Source: Thiomicrorhabdus sp. zzn3 (GTDB lineage Bacteria > Pseudomonadota > Gammaproteobacteria > Thiomicrospirales > Thiomicrospiraceae). From it: a stretch of DNA of 64,000 nucleotides. The stretch's first letter is position 1, and every line of letters starts with the position of its first letter. The stretch spans positions 248,808 through 312,807 of the forward strand of contig NZ_JARUQS010000002.1 of the NCBI RefSeq assembly GCF_029767755.1. Reading direction: 5' to 3'. The notes under the pieces are model-generated. The model did no database searches. It was not told where the DNA came from and saw only the letters and a list, made by a program, of their open reading frames with translations. The position numbers were made by a program, and so were the translations under genes. Of the stretch, positions 1-9,726 are shown in pieces.

Positions 1-572
1 GCGCGCCACGCATAGCGTATGGCTTTGCCATCCTGATCCTGCACCAGGTTGTGCAGAAACGGTGTCTTTCCCGGTTTGGCTGGCTGAGTGTTAAACAAGT
101 CTATCTGACTGGGATCTTGCGGGGTCAGCAGAGTGTTGATGATGGCGTCTTTAAGGGCCTGTTTGCTGTTGTTTGTGACAAGCGTTTCCACGCGGATATG
201 CCCGTTGGTGAAGTTGATCAGCGCCCGACTCTGATAGTGATCGGTGTATTTCACAAATTCTTTGGGAGTGGCAATGCGCTCTTCCCCCCATTCCTTACCG
301 AGTTGAGTCAGAAATGAGGTCAGCTGCTGCCTAAGCAGGCCATCAACCGGAGGCACGCCGGTTCCCGGTATTTGGGCGGAAATTACTCCACTGACATTGC
401 CGTTATAGAGTTGCTGGCTGGTGGTGAGGCCGCGACGTATTTCCGAAACGGTACAACCGGGAAGAATGGCTAAGCCACACAAAGCCGGTAGTGCCGAGAC
501 ACACTGTTTTAGCCATTGGCGTCGAGGCAGCTCGCTGGTTGAGTGGTCAGTGGACCGGTTGGTTGAAGCCAC
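1..572 (-). CDS. mltC: Membrane-bound lytic murein transglycosylase C, N-terminal part (cut by window edge)
   Basis: The minus-strand frame is open from a GTG at 572 to the window edge (about 190 codons). The GTG is preceded by a good AAGGAG site 6-7 bases upstream. The N-terminus carries PRRQWLK followed by a hydrophobic stretch and the lipobox LPGC (Cys about residue 40), so the product is an outer-membrane-type lipoprotein; the twin Arg before the hydrophobic core also resembles a Tat signal. Residues about 60-190 match the MltC N-terminal domain (DUF3393): a KYTDHYQSRALINF segment, TLLTPQDP, and GKAIRYAW at the edge. The catalytic SLT domain should lie to the left of base 1. The enzyme cleaves peptidoglycan glycan strands in the periplasm. 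It sits 38 bp downstream of the endonuclease gene, probably in one transcript. Family assignment is from recalled MltC conservation. Confidence 0.8.
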   Translation of the reverse strand, partial: MASTNRSTDHSTSELPRRQWLKQCVSALPALCGLAILPGCTVSEIRRGLTTSQQLYNGNVSGVISAQIPGTGVPPVDGLLRQQLTSFLTQLGKEWGEERIATPKEFVKYTDHYQSRALINFTNGHIRVETLVTNNSKQALKDAIINTLLTPQDPSQIDLFNTQPAKPGKTPFLHNLVQDQDGKAIRYAWR

Positions 573-610
573 TCCGATCTCCTTAAGCGTTTAAGAGGGT
601 TTCAGACATC

Positions 611-1486
611 TTAATAACGTGAAGGGCGTTGTGCAACTTCCTCAAGCCTCCAGGCCTCTGGTGTCGCGCTGCCTTCAATTCGATTTTCCAAATCATCCTG
701 CAACTGGTGGAAAAAGTCCAAACCGGTACGCTGCTCGACTTCGTCAATGGTGGTGACAAAATTCAGCAAGCTGGCATTCGGTTTGGCATTTTGCGGAAAA
801 ATAAACGCCAGTGCTTTGGGGGGGTGATCGGAGCTGCCAGGCTTCATCAAAATTTTATAAAACGCGTCGGGAATCGCTACGCGGCTGTTTTTGAGTGTTT
901 TCGGTTGTGTGCTAAAAATCGGGCCGGTGACTACCCAGAATTCCCCATGCCATTGAGAAAAGTCATCGGCGATAACTTCTTCCAGTCGCTGCCAGCTTTT
1001 CTGGTTGAGTGTTGGCTTTTGTGGCGTGATGTTGGTCATTAAAAAAGTTTCGAGTTGCGCCGAGCGTCCGTAACGTGATGCGATCAGGTAGTTGGGCGCC
1101 ATATGACCGCGGTCGTAGCCGGAGCCGGTGTAATCCTCATGACGAATGTGCGACAGGGAGCGCCAGTCGGCTGAAAAGCCGGACGGGCGTTTGCCACTGG
1201 CGTAGCGTTTTTCACCTACTTTGTAGGTCACCCAGAGCGGGTTGGCCAATTTTTCGGAATAGCCGAGCATAAACCCTTGGTTACGCAGTACATGACTCCA
1301 ACTGTGGTTGGCCGGTTGGCTGGTGGCTTGAGGCAATCCCATATAACTCATCGCCGGGCGGGCGATGGAGACTTCGTAGCCATACCAGAGCGCGCCGGCA
1401 AGTAGCGTTATAAGGAGATATTTGGGGTGTTTGACCAGTGCTCGGGTCAGTGGACGCAAAAGGTGCAGCAGTTGTCTGGTACTCAT
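611..1486 (-). CDS. DNA/RNA non-specific endonuclease (NUC1/EndA family), membrane-anchored
   Basis: This 291-residue protein has an N-terminal hydrophobic segment (about residues 22-40), consistent with a signal anchor, so the catalytic part is periplasmic or surface-exposed. The catalytic DRGH motif is at residues 125-128 (context YDRGHMAPN), followed by TNITPQ, the expected Asn/Gln region of the beta-beta-alpha-metal nuclease fold. The family degrades single- and double-stranded DNA and RNA using one divalent metal. Members serve in nutrient scavenging or DNA processing during uptake; which applies here is not visible. It is transcribed from a good promoter at 1520-1547 and followed closely by mltC. 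Confidence 0.85.
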   Translation of the reverse strand: MSTRQLLHLLRPLTRALVKHPKYLLITLLAGALWYGYEVSIARPAMSYMGLPQATSQPANHSWSHVLRNQGFMLGYSEKLANPLWVTYKVGEKRYASGKRPSGFSADWRSLSHIRHEDYTGSGYDRGHMAPNYLIASRYGRSAQLETFLMTNITPQKPTLNQKSWQRLEEVIADDFSQWHGEFWVVTGPIFSTQPKTLKNSRVAIPDAFYKILMKPGSSDHPPKALAFIFPQNAKPNASLLNFVTTIDEVEQRTGLDFFHQLQDDLENRIEGSATPEAWRLEEVAQRPSRY

Positions 1487-1519
1487 GGGGGTGTTTAGAT
1501 TAAGGCTTAAAAAAGCGCC

Positions 1520-1547
1520 ATTATATTGCGCTTAGGCGGCGAGTCAA
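1520..1547 (-). promoter_or_regulatory. Sigma-70-type promoter for the endonuclease / mltC transcript
   Basis: On the minus strand there is TTGACT (1547-1542), a 16-base spacer and TATAAT (1525-1520), about 34 bp upstream of the ATG at 1486. This is a near-consensus sigma-70 promoter in the right place for the gene starting at 1486. It is not tested. Confidence 0.6.
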
Positions 1548-1687
1548 TCAATGACTGCGACAAGCTTAGGTGCGGTTTTCAAATACAGCCGTTCGCCTGG
1601 ATATGAAGCCATTTCTTGGCCTTAACTGCATTTTTAAAGGAAAACAGTGTTAATGTTAAACCCGATCTCTGAATTGTTACCGTAAGC

Positions 1688-1879
1688 TTAACGGCCTGAA
1701 AAAGAGAAAGATAACTCTTCATCAAATCCCGTAATTTTTACATATTCGATATTGCCGTCAGTGTCGATAGTATATTGATGCGTTTCTGAAGAGATGAGGT
1801 TGTCAGAAGCATCGCCTGTAGTGTAGTCCAGTTGGAGTATGGCCTTGCCGATATAACCGTCTTTAATGGTCCAAGTCAC
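1688..1879 (-). CDS. Small hypothetical protein (63 aa), possible gene remnant
   Basis: The frame opens with GTG (1879) after AAGGGG, very close to the start, and encodes a soluble, beta-strand-like sequence rich in Asp, Gly and Thr (for example YTIDTDGNIEYV). No family was recognised. An in-frame stop lies a short way upstream with no better start. It could be the tail of a decayed larger gene or not expressed at all. It sits alone between the endonuclease promoter region and cmoM. Confidence 0.3.
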   Translation of the reverse strand: MTWTIKDGYIGKAILQLDYTTGDASDNLISSETHQYTIDTDGNIEYVKITGFDEELSFSFSGR

Positions 1880-1959
1880 GCCCCTTTCATTATTTTCAGA
1901 TTAATACCGTCTTAGTCCGTTCGGATTTGTGGCATTAAATGGATAAATTTAGCGAAGTG

Positions 1960-2832
1960 TTACTCCGAATCGGTAGGTTCATTTTTTTTCGCAAGTAAGT
2001 GAATGTACCTGGCCATATTCCGATAGGTCGGTTGGCGGCAGAAGCGGTATTCCAATGCCAGCAAATCGTCGATGTCGCTCTGTTCCAGCACTTCATGGGT
2101 CATATAGTCGTGAAAGACGCGAATCCCGGTGTGAATTTCGACCTTAAATCCCCACGCTTCCAGCCATTGAGCCACCTCTTCGGGAATCTGGGGATTCGGC
2201 GGGGTGAGTTTCTTGCCTTTGCCGATGTAGTCGTCATGCAGAATGTAGGGTAGGCGCCAGCCGCCGCGCAGGGTGTTGCGAATCACCACCGAATTGCGGT
2301 TATAGAACAGCAGCGACAGATGGCCACCGGGTTTAACCTTTTCGGCGACGGTGTTAAGGGTTTCTTGCGGCTGGGCGAGCCATTCGAGCACGGCGTGAAA
2401 CAGCACCAGATCGAACTGCGGCAGAGTGGGGGCAAGGTCCTGTGCCGCACCGTGAACAAACTGGCCGTGCAGACCGGCTTCGGCAAATTCGCGTTGCGCG
2501 CGGAGCAGCATCTGGTAGGAGAGATCGCACAGCGTGATTTGATGCCCTGCTTCCGCTAACCATTGGCTGACCTGGGCAAAGCCACAGCCGGCGTCCCACA
2601 CCTGCAGTGGTGGTTTGACCAGGCCTGATACGTTTGGTTGTGACTGCTGCTGAGGCTCAACGCCATCCCTTAAAGCTTGCAGATCCTCTTTAAGCAGTTT
2701 TAAACGCCATTCGCCTTTAACCGTATTGTAAATTTTGGCTTCAAACTTATCGACCAGCTTGTCAAAGTTGCGGTCTTGAAGCCGTTTAGCGGTGGGCTTG
2801 GGGGGGGTGATTGGCTTTTTCGAATCGGTCAT
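1960..2832 (-). CDS. cmoM: tRNA 5-carboxymethoxyuridine methyltransferase
   Basis: This 290-residue class I SAM methyltransferase has a SAM-binding motif around VWDAGCGFAQ (about residue 80). It also has the CmoM signatures I recall from E. coli (formerly SmtA/YecP): LQDRNFDKL near the N-terminus, FHAVLEWL, GIRVFHDY, and a C-terminal CRQPTYRNMARYIHL. CmoM makes the methyl ester of cmo5U at the wobble position (U34) of tRNAs that read four-codon boxes. Compared with the E. coli protein it has about 18 extra N-terminal residues rich in Lys and Pro. It is monocistronic, divergent from the ABM gene. One CAGGCCTG copy lies inside the gene (2620) and one upstream (2902). Confidence 0.88.
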   Translation of the reverse strand: MTDSKKPITPPKPTAKRLQDRNFDKLVDKFEAKIYNTVKGEWRLKLLKEDLQALRDGVEPQQQSQPNVSGLVKPPLQVWDAGCGFAQVSQWLAEAGHQITLCDLSYQMLLRAQREFAEAGLHGQFVHGAAQDLAPTLPQFDLVLFHAVLEWLAQPQETLNTVAEKVKPGGHLSLLFYNRNSVVIRNTLRGGWRLPYILHDDYIGKGKKLTPPNPQIPEEVAQWLEAWGFKVEIHTGIRVFHDYMTHEVLEQSDIDDLLALEYRFCRQPTYRNMARYIHLLAKKNEPTDSE

Positions 2833-2901
2833 AGTGGTACACTGGGCGCTTTTGGGTGAAGAGGGTAAGATCGGCTCTGTTCATAACCCGCTCAAACTGA
2901 A

Positions 2902-2909
2902 CAGGCCTG
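2902..2909. repeat. CAGGCCTG palindrome family: first intergenic copy and list of all copies
   Basis: The palindrome CAGGCCTG, often extended to AACAGGCCTGTT with a preceding GA, recurs through the window. By eye I found copies starting at 2620, 2902, 7243, 9691, 13234, 18481, 20713, 21898, 23781, 24826, 29025, 30739, 35582, 41373, 41672, 43087, 45215, 47699, 49242, 50808, 50832, 52297, 58423, 58563, 59255 and 62496. Twelve are intergenic (2902, 9691, 20713, 23781, 29025, 35582, 41672, 50808, 50832, 52297, 58423, 62496). Random expectation for one 8-mer in 64 kb is about one copy. None lies in the cas12a island, the chemoreceptor, the cyn operon or either adhesin gene. Function unknown; see findings. 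Confidence 0.9.
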
Positions 2910-2981
2910 TGCAGATTAAATCGGGTGGATGCCGTTAGTTTGCTATTTTAATCGGTCTTGCTGTAAAAACAGGAGAAAAAG

Positions 2982-3335
2982 ATGTCGTCTAAAGTGTATT
3001 GTCTGGCGCAATTTAAACCCAAAGTGGGCAAAGAGGCGGAGTTATTCAGAGTCTTGCAGAGTTTGGAACCGAATACCTTGCGCGAGGACGGCTGCATTCA
3101 ATATCGGGTAACGCGCCAAATTAGCAGCCCGTTTGCAGAAGGGGAAAGTTTTCCGATCGTGTTTAACGAAATTTGGGCCAATATGGCGGCCTTCGAAGCG
3201 CACTGTCAGCGCCAGGAGATCGTCGATTTTTTCAATACCTACTGCGTGGCCGAAGAGGGTCTGGCAGAGGATTGGAATGTGTGCGTCTATTCCGATGAAC
3301 CGGAAAGTTATGATCGTCCGCAGTTGCCTGTATAG
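2982..3335 (+). CDS. Antibiotic biosynthesis monooxygenase (ABM) domain protein
   Basis: A single-domain 117-residue protein of the dimeric alpha-beta barrel (ABM/YgiN-like) type. Family features are an N-terminal strand VYCLAQFKPKVGKEAEL, then LREDGCIQYRV, then FNEIWANMAAFEAHCQ. The start is set by AGGAG six bases before the ATG. Such small ABM proteins act as quinone-type or haem-related monooxygenases, or have no proven substrate; none can be assigned here. The gene is monocistronic, divergent from cmoM and convergent with the N-ATPase operon. Confidence 0.75.
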   Translation: MSSKVYCLAQFKPKVGKEAELFRVLQSLEPNTLREDGCIQYRVTRQISSPFAEGESFPIVFNEIWANMAAFEAHCQRQEIVDFFNTYCVAEEGLAEDWNVCVYSDEPESYDRPQLPV

Positions 3336-3381
3336 GTCAGAACGGGGCCGCTTTGTTTGAAGAGTGGTTTTGAAGGTGTCG

Positions 3382-4263
3382 TTAGTGGTTGGCGTCGTTA
3401 TTCACAAAACCGTTATCAGTCTCTCCAAACGGATGTTCCGGTGAATTCAGGTTGGCTTGGTTGAGTAAAATGACCTCAATCTCTTCAATAATGGCTTCCT
3501 GACGCAAAACGTTCATGCGCCGCTGAAGGTGTTCGGTTTTTTGATCCAGGTGTTGAGTGGCATTTTCCAGATGGTGGATTCGCCGTTGATTTTCGGCCAT
3601 CAAGGAGCTGTAAAAAAGGCGGTGCAGGGCATGGTGCAGGGCATGATCGGTCAGCTCGAGCAAAAAGTCTTGTGGCGGCAGATTTAAATCGGGCGGGTGG
3701 CGCAGTGTTGTGTTTGCGGTTTCCAGATCCGTAAATGCAGGCAGCAGTGTTTCCACGACCGGTTCACCGGTGAGGTCACTTTGATAGACAGCATAGAGCG
3801 AAGCGACCTCTTTTTGGGTCGCTAAATGATGTATCACCTCTTCCACCAGAGTGCTGATTTCTTCAGTAACGTTCGCTCCCTGCAATGCAGTGACAGCGTG
3901 TTGTTTCTCCACCAAGGAAGTCATTTTATGGCCGACGGCAATGAGCTGTACGTTCTCTTCGGTCGAGAAGTCTGCTTCATAGCAGCGCAACACTTCGCCA
4001 TTAAAATCGCCGCAAAAGCCGCGTTCCGAACCAATCAACAGAACGGTTTTGTTGAGTGATTCGGTGGATGGCAGGGAGGCAGGGAAGAAATGCAAAAAAT
4101 CGTTGGCCACCTGTTGGATATGATCGGCAATTGCATGTTGCTGTTGAATATGTCGGGTTAAACGGTGCGATTCCATCTGCGCCAAGGTCTTCATGGAGTG
4201 CATAATCTCGCGAATATCTTCCAGCTTGGAACGATACAGGCGAAGTTCATGGTACCTAGCCAT
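3382..4263 (-). CDS. atpG: N-type ATPase gamma subunit
   Basis: Last gene of the alternative ATPase operon. The N-terminal helix (YHELRLYRSKLEDIREIMHSMKTLAQ) and a C-terminal coiled coil match the F-ATPase gamma rotor shaft. RGFCGDFN in the middle is the family's conserved globular-domain segment. I chose the ATG at 4263 (about 293 aa) because AAGGAG lies 8 bases upstream, within the end of atpA; an alternative GTG at 4272 lies too close to that site. Gamma couples rotation of the c ring to catalysis in the alpha3-beta3 head. The sequence is divergent from standard AtpG, as is usual for N-ATPases. Confidence 0.88.
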   Translation of the reverse strand: MARYHELRLYRSKLEDIREIMHSMKTLAQMESHRLTRHIQQQHAIADHIQQVANDFLHFFPASLPSTESLNKTVLLIGSERGFCGDFNGEVLRCYEADFSTEENVQLIAVGHKMTSLVEKQHAVTALQGANVTEEISTLVEEVIHHLATQKEVASLYAVYQSDLTGEPVVETLLPAFTDLETANTTLRHPPDLNLPPQDFLLELTDHALHHALHRLFYSSLMAENQRRIHHLENATQHLDQKTEHLQRRMNVLRQEAIIEEIEVILLNQANLNSPEHPFGETDNGFVNNDANH

Positions 4264-4268
4264 GATGG

Positions 4269-5768
4269 TCACTCCTTAGCCATCGTTTCACGTGAAGCAA
4301 ACCACTCTAGTAGGCTGTTTTTCCATAGGTCACGCGGACTGTCGATCGTCAGCTGGGATTGCACCACCTGTTTTTCCAACAGCGCCATTGTCGCGGCCAG
4401 CTCTTCGATGGCGATGTCATCAAACAGATGGTCGTTAAAGGCGATCAACCAGGCCAGTTGAAATTCGATCGGTTTGGGTGCCAGATGTCCCTGTTTTAGC
4501 AGTTCACGCAGGGTACGGCCGCGTTGAATCGCTTTTTCAATCCGGGCTTCCAAACGGGTGCCGAAGCGGGTAAACACTTCCAGCTCCATAAATTGCAGAT
4601 AGTCGAGTTTCATGTGGCCGGCTTCTTCCTTAATACGCGGATGTTGGGCCTGGCCTCCGATGCGTGAAACCGAGCGGGCAATATCTATGGCAGGGCGAAA
4701 ACCGGAAACAAACAATTCTCGATCCAGGTAGATCTGACCGTCGGTAATGGAGATCAAATTGGTCGGGATAAAAGCGGCGATTTCACCCTGTTCGGTTTCG
4801 ATAATCGGCAGCGCGGTCATGCTGCCGCCGCCGTGCTTGGCGTTGAGGTTGGTGGCGCGTTCCAGCAGGCGGGCATGGATATAGAAAATATCCCCCGGAT
4901 AGGCTTCCCGCCCTGGGGGACGGCGCAGTAACAGCGACAGCTCCCGGTAAATTTTGGCATGGGTGGAAAGGTCGTCATACACCACCAGTGTGTCCTTTCC
5001 CTGTTGCATCCAGTATTCGGCAATGGCACAACCGGCAAACGGTGCCAGATATTGCAGGCCGGGAAGGGCGCTGGCTTGAGAGGTCACTACTGTGGTGTAG
5101 TCCAGTGCGCCGTGTTTGCGCAAAAGCTCAATGGTATTGACGATGGTAGAGCGTTTTTGGCCGATAAGCACATAGACACAGTTGACGTTTTTGCCGCGTT
5201 GATTGATGACCGTATCAATCGCTAAAGTGCTGCGCCCCAGCCCTTCGTCACCAATTAACAGTTGGCGCTGGCCTTTACCGATGGGGATGAGGGTATCAAT
5301 GATCTTACTGCCGGTGTAGAGAGGCTGATTGACCTTGTCGCGGGCGACAATCGGCGGTGAACGTCGTTCCAATGGTTGTCGGCTTTTGCCAGAGGGAATG
5401 CTTTTACCATCCAGAGGAAAGCCCAGTGGGTCCACAATACGGCCTAGCAAGCCGTCTCCTACGGGTATATCGAGAATGCGGTGCGACAGATAAGCATTGT
5501 GTCCAGCGGTGAGGGTTCGGGTTTCGTGCAGCAGGATGACCCCAATCAGGGTTTGAGTGAGTTCAAATACGAAGCCGTGGCTGCCGTCTTCAAACAGAAT
5601 GATTTCATCCATTTTGGCGGTTGGCAGTCCTTTGACCCAGACAATGCCATCTCCGACCGAAATGACATGGCCGCGTTCCGTGAGCCCGATTTCAAGCGCA
5701 TAATGATCGAGCCAATCGTCGATACGGTCAAACAGGGTGGGTTGCAGTTCAGAGTGCGCGATTTTCAC
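4269..5768 (-). CDS. atpA: N-type ATPase alpha subunit
   Basis: Full-length alpha subunit (about 499 aa). It has the beta-barrel N-domain with [12 protein letters not shown], the nucleotide-binding domain, and [21 protein letters not shown], the alpha/beta hallmark. I prefer GTG 5768, which has GGAG seven bases upstream; a TTG at 5783 would add five residues. Oddly, the P-loop reads GDEGLGRST, with Arg (codon at 5234-5232) where almost every F-ATPase alpha has Lys (GDRQTGKT). Alpha sites are non-catalytic but normally bind nucleotide, so this site may be impaired. It overlaps atpF by about 20 bp. Confidence 0.9.
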   Translation of the reverse strand: MKIAHSELQPTLFDRIDDWLDHYALEIGLTERGHVISVGDGIVWVKGLPTAKMDEIILFEDGSHGFVFELTQTLIGVILLHETRTLTAGHNAYLSHRILDIPVGDGLLGRIVDPLGFPLDGKSIPSGKSRQPLERRSPPIVARDKVNQPLYTGSKIIDTLIPIGKGQRQLLIGDEGLGRSTLAIDTVINQRGKNVNCVYVLIGQKRSTIVNTIELLRKHGALDYTTVVTSQASALPGLQYLAPFAGCAIAEYWMQQGKDTLVVYDDLSTHAKIYRELSLLLRRPPGREAYPGDIFYIHARLLERATNLNAKHGGGSMTALPIIETEQGEIAAFIPTNLISITDGQIYLDRELFVSGFRPAIDIARSVSRIGGQAQHPRIKEEAGHMKLDYLQFMELEVFTRFGTRLEARIEKAIQRGRTLRELLKQGHLAPKPIEFQLAWLIAFNDHLFDDIAIEELAATMALLEKQVVQSQLTIDSPRDLWKNSLLEWFASRETMAKE

Positions 5769-6504
5769 TGTCCAACTCCACAAAACCGTTGAGTTCGTCG
5801 CGTAAATTCAGGCGTAGACTCCATGCGCCAATATGAATACGCAGCCCGGCGAGTAACGCTTTATCTTCGTCAAAACTCAATGTGACGGGGTCTTCACAGA
5901 GTTCAGTCAAGGCATCGGTTAAGCGTTGGCGTTGCTGGTCAGGCAAGGGGTAAGCGCTGCTGATTTCAATGTGTTGGGAGGCCTCCTGACAGGCTTTTTT
6001 CAATCTGTTTTTTTTGTCTTCGTCGAGCTGAGTGAATTGTTCTAGAAGGAGGGACAGCAGGTGCTGCTCAACTTCGGGACCGGCGACTTTATGAAGAATT
6101 TTGCTGGCAAATTGCGCCCCCTGATGGTGTGCTTGCGACTGATACTGTTTGAGGGTTTGATCCAGTTCCTGCTGCAGATTAACCTGGTTTTTTTCCCGTT
6201 TCTCGGCGAGTTCGTTTTGCAGTTTTGTCATTTGGGCCTTACGGGTTTCCTGTAGTTCCTGCTGCAATGTCTGCTGTAGTTGCTGTTTTTCCGCATCCCA
6301 TTTTTGCAGACGTTGATGATATTGTGCTTGGAGCGCTTCCGCTTCGGCCATCTTGTTATCGGCTCGCTTGATTTTTTCGGCAATGGAGGCTCGACGCTTC
6401 TCCAAGGCATTCAATACCGGCCGATAGAGAAAGTGTTTTAAGATCCACATCAAGACCAGGAAATTAATCACTTCCAAGATGAAGGTTGAAAGACTGAATT
6501 CCAA
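5749..6504 (-). CDS. atpF: N-type ATPase b subunit (long form with delta-like C-terminus)
   Basis: About 251 residues. An N-terminal membrane helix ([20 protein letters not shown]) is followed by [18 protein letters not shown] and a long Glu/Gln/Lys coiled coil, then a compact C-terminal part. N-ATPase operons lack a separate delta gene and have an extended AtpF that is thought to cover that role; the length here fits. The start is a TTG at 6504 with AGGAG six bases upstream. Upstream in-frame starts to 6531 lack a ribosome site and would put polar residues before the membrane helix. It is the peripheral stalk linking the a subunit to the head. Confidence 0.85.
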   Translation of the reverse strand: MEFSLSTFILEVINFLVLMWILKHFLYRPVLNALEKRRASIAEKIKRADNKMAEAEALQAQYHQRLQKWDAEKQQLQQTLQQELQETRKAQMTKLQNELAEKREKNQVNLQQELDQTLKQYQSQAHHQGAQFASKILHKVAGPEVEQHLLSLLLEQFTQLDEDKKNRLKKACQEASQHIEISSAYPLPDQQRQRLTDALTELCEDPVTLSFDEDKALLAGLRIHIGAWSLRLNLRDELNGFVELDSENRAL

Positions 6505-6546
6505 GACGGTTCTCCTTTGGTTTGGCACCAAACCCGGGTCATGTAT

Positions 6547-6816
<270 letters not shown>

Positions 6817-7530
6817 TTACTCCATCGGTTTTGCTGTGTGTTTGTCTTCAATTTGGGATTGCCTTAGGGCTTGCGCTTGAATGCCGCTGGCAATGTACAC
6901 GAGGGCGAGCATTCCAAAAATATAAGCCTGCACCAGCGCTTCGACAATGTGCAGGAGCAGAATGGGAATGGGGGCGAGAAAGCCAGCTACCAGCAAGATC
7001 AGTAAAGCGGTCATTTCCAGGCTCATGATGTTGCCGAATAAGCGTACCGCAAGTGCCACGGTACGGGTGATTTCGCTGACCAGGTGAAACGGCAGCATGA
7101 TCGGGTTGGGTGTCAGATAATGGTGCAAATAAGATTTGAGTCCGGAAATGCGGATGCCAAACCAGTGTACCGAAACAAATACCAAGATTGCTAAAGCCGC
7201 AGTGGCTGAAAAATCGCGAGTGGGCGAATGTACACCTGGGATCAGGCCTGCCAGATTGGATACCACCAAGAAAATCCATAAGCTGCCGATAAACGGCAGA
7301 AGTCGTTTGGCCTGTTGCGGTGCCACGGCGGCGATGGCGTCTTCCATGGCGATGACGACCGCTTCTACTGCGGTTTGCAATTTACCCGGTGCGCCAGCGA
7401 GATGGCGCATATACAGCCAGATAAAAGCGCTTAAGCCCAAGATGATTGCCCAGGTGGTCACCACCGTATTGGTTACCGCAATTGGGCCGATTTGAAACAG
7501 GCTTTCAATGGCAATTTCTGAATGATTCAT
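6817..7530 (-). CDS. atpB: N-type ATPase a subunit
   Basis: A 237-residue membrane protein with about five or six helices. The essential stator arginine is in LALAVRLFGNIMS, the family signature facing the c-ring carboxylate. It forms the two half-channels for ion entry and exit. The stop is 3 bp before the atpE start, so the two are translationally coupled. It contains one CAGGCCTG copy (7243). In N-ATPase operons atpR normally lies directly upstream of atpB; here only 12 bp separate atpB from the AtpI-like gene. Confidence 0.92.
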   Translation of the reverse strand: MNHSEIAIESLFQIGPIAVTNTVVTTWAIILGLSAFIWLYMRHLAGAPGKLQTAVEAVVIAMEDAIAAVAPQQAKRLLPFIGSLWIFLVVSNLAGLIPGVHSPTRDFSATAALAILVFVSVHWFGIRISGLKSYLHHYLTPNPIMLPFHLVSEITRTVALAVRLFGNIMSLEMTALLILLVAGFLAPIPILLLHIVEALVQAYIFGMLALVYIASGIQAQALRQSQIEDKHTAKPME

Positions 7531-7542
7531 GCTGTTTTACAC

Positions 7543-7818
7543 TCAATTTCGCTTGATAAATAGATAGACATTCATCGCACCGATAAAGACACCGAGTAAA
7601 ATCAAACTGATGGTCCAGCTGGTAGAGAAACCCAAACCTTCGCGTTTGTCCAACCATTGGCCAAGATAAGCGCCAACCACGATCGGCAGTACCAGCAGTA
7701 ACCCCAAAGTGCCTAAATAGATGGTTTGAGACAAGACGGTTGAACGGGATCTTTCCGCCTGATCGATACGGTCTGCCTGGTGTTCCACCTGTTCTTTAAG
7801 CGCTTGCTTATCTGTCAT
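7543..7818 (-). CDS. atpQ: AtpQ/AtpI-like small membrane protein of the N-ATPase
   Basis: A 91-residue protein. A charged N-terminal helix (about 1-27) is followed by two membrane helices flanking GQWLDKREGLGFSTSWT, as in the AtpI / Ca-Mg-transporter-like ATPase subunit family. Such proteins are thought to assist c-ring assembly or ion supply. In the operon order described for N-ATPases (atpDCQRBEFAG) this position is atpQ. The usual next gene, atpR, is missing. The assignment as AtpQ rather than AtpI rests on context. Confidence 0.8.
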   Translation of the reverse strand: MTDKQALKEQVEHQADRIDQAERSRSTVLSQTIYLGTLGLLLVLPIVVGAYLGQWLDKREGLGFSTSWTISLILLGVFIGAMNVYLFIKRN

Positions 7819-7840
7819 ATTACCGCACCGATAAATCAGA

Positions 7841-8239
7841 TTAAGTTGGTTTCCTGTTCAATTCCCACAGCCGTCTGAGCACCGCTTCTTCCATGCGTCG
7901 CAAACTCTGTTTCTGTTGAGCCAGCAGAAGCTCCTCTTCAACAATCTGCCGTTGCAAGATCTCGCTGATACGGGTGTAATCCCGGTCGATGACAAAATGC
8001 CGGGTAGAAACGGTCAATTGATTGTTCTCAAAATAGAGTAAGGCACCTGAGGTGGCGAGATAAGTCCACTCTCCATCCGTTTGCTTGAAACGTGCCAAGC
8101 CCATGATCAGTGAGGTCATAAAACGCGCATGGCCGCTGAGCACACCAAAATGGCCGCTTGGGTCCTCTCCGACAAAAGACGTGACCTCTTCAAAGGCTTG
8201 GCTATGTTCGGTGTCATGAATGTGCAGTGCAAAACTCAT
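7841..8239 (-). CDS. atpC: N-type ATPase epsilon subunit
   Basis: A 132-residue protein with an N-terminal beta sandwich (EVTSFVGEDPSGHFGVLSGHARF; the GxxGVLxGHA pattern is the epsilon signature). A C-terminal helical arm is rich in Glu, Gln and Arg (EEELLLAQQKQSLRRMEEA). Epsilon contacts gamma and the c ring and can inhibit hydrolysis through its C-terminal helices. Its position directly after atpD is typical of both standard and N-type operons. Confidence 0.85.
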   Translation of the reverse strand: MSFALHIHDTEHSQAFEEVTSFVGEDPSGHFGVLSGHARFMTSLIMGLARFKQTDGEWTYLATSGALLYFENNQLTVSTRHFVIDRDYTRISEILQRQIVEEELLLAQQKQSLRRMEEAVLRRLWELNRKPT

Positions 8240-8250
8240 GGCGGTTTTCC

Positions 8251-9672
<1,422 letters not shown>

Positions 9673-9674
9673 TC

Positions 9675-9680
9675 ATTATA
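9675..9680 (-). promoter_or_regulatory. Possible -10 element upstream of the N-ATPase operon
   Basis: TATAAT on the minus strand, about 20 bp before the atpD ATG. No good -35 hexamer is seen at 16-18 bp, and the resulting 5' leader would be very short. A CAGGCCTG copy (9691-9698) lies exactly where the -35 region would be, so a factor binding it could influence this promoter. Weak evidence. Confidence 0.3.
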
Positions 9681-9726
9681 GTGAATCTACCAGGCCTGTT
9701 GCGTTTTTATTGCATAAGATTCGGCT

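Noticed and set aside
5749-5783. Frameshift between atpF and atpA
   Set aside because: The overlap is explained by a GTG start at 5768 with its own ribosome site; both proteins are complete.
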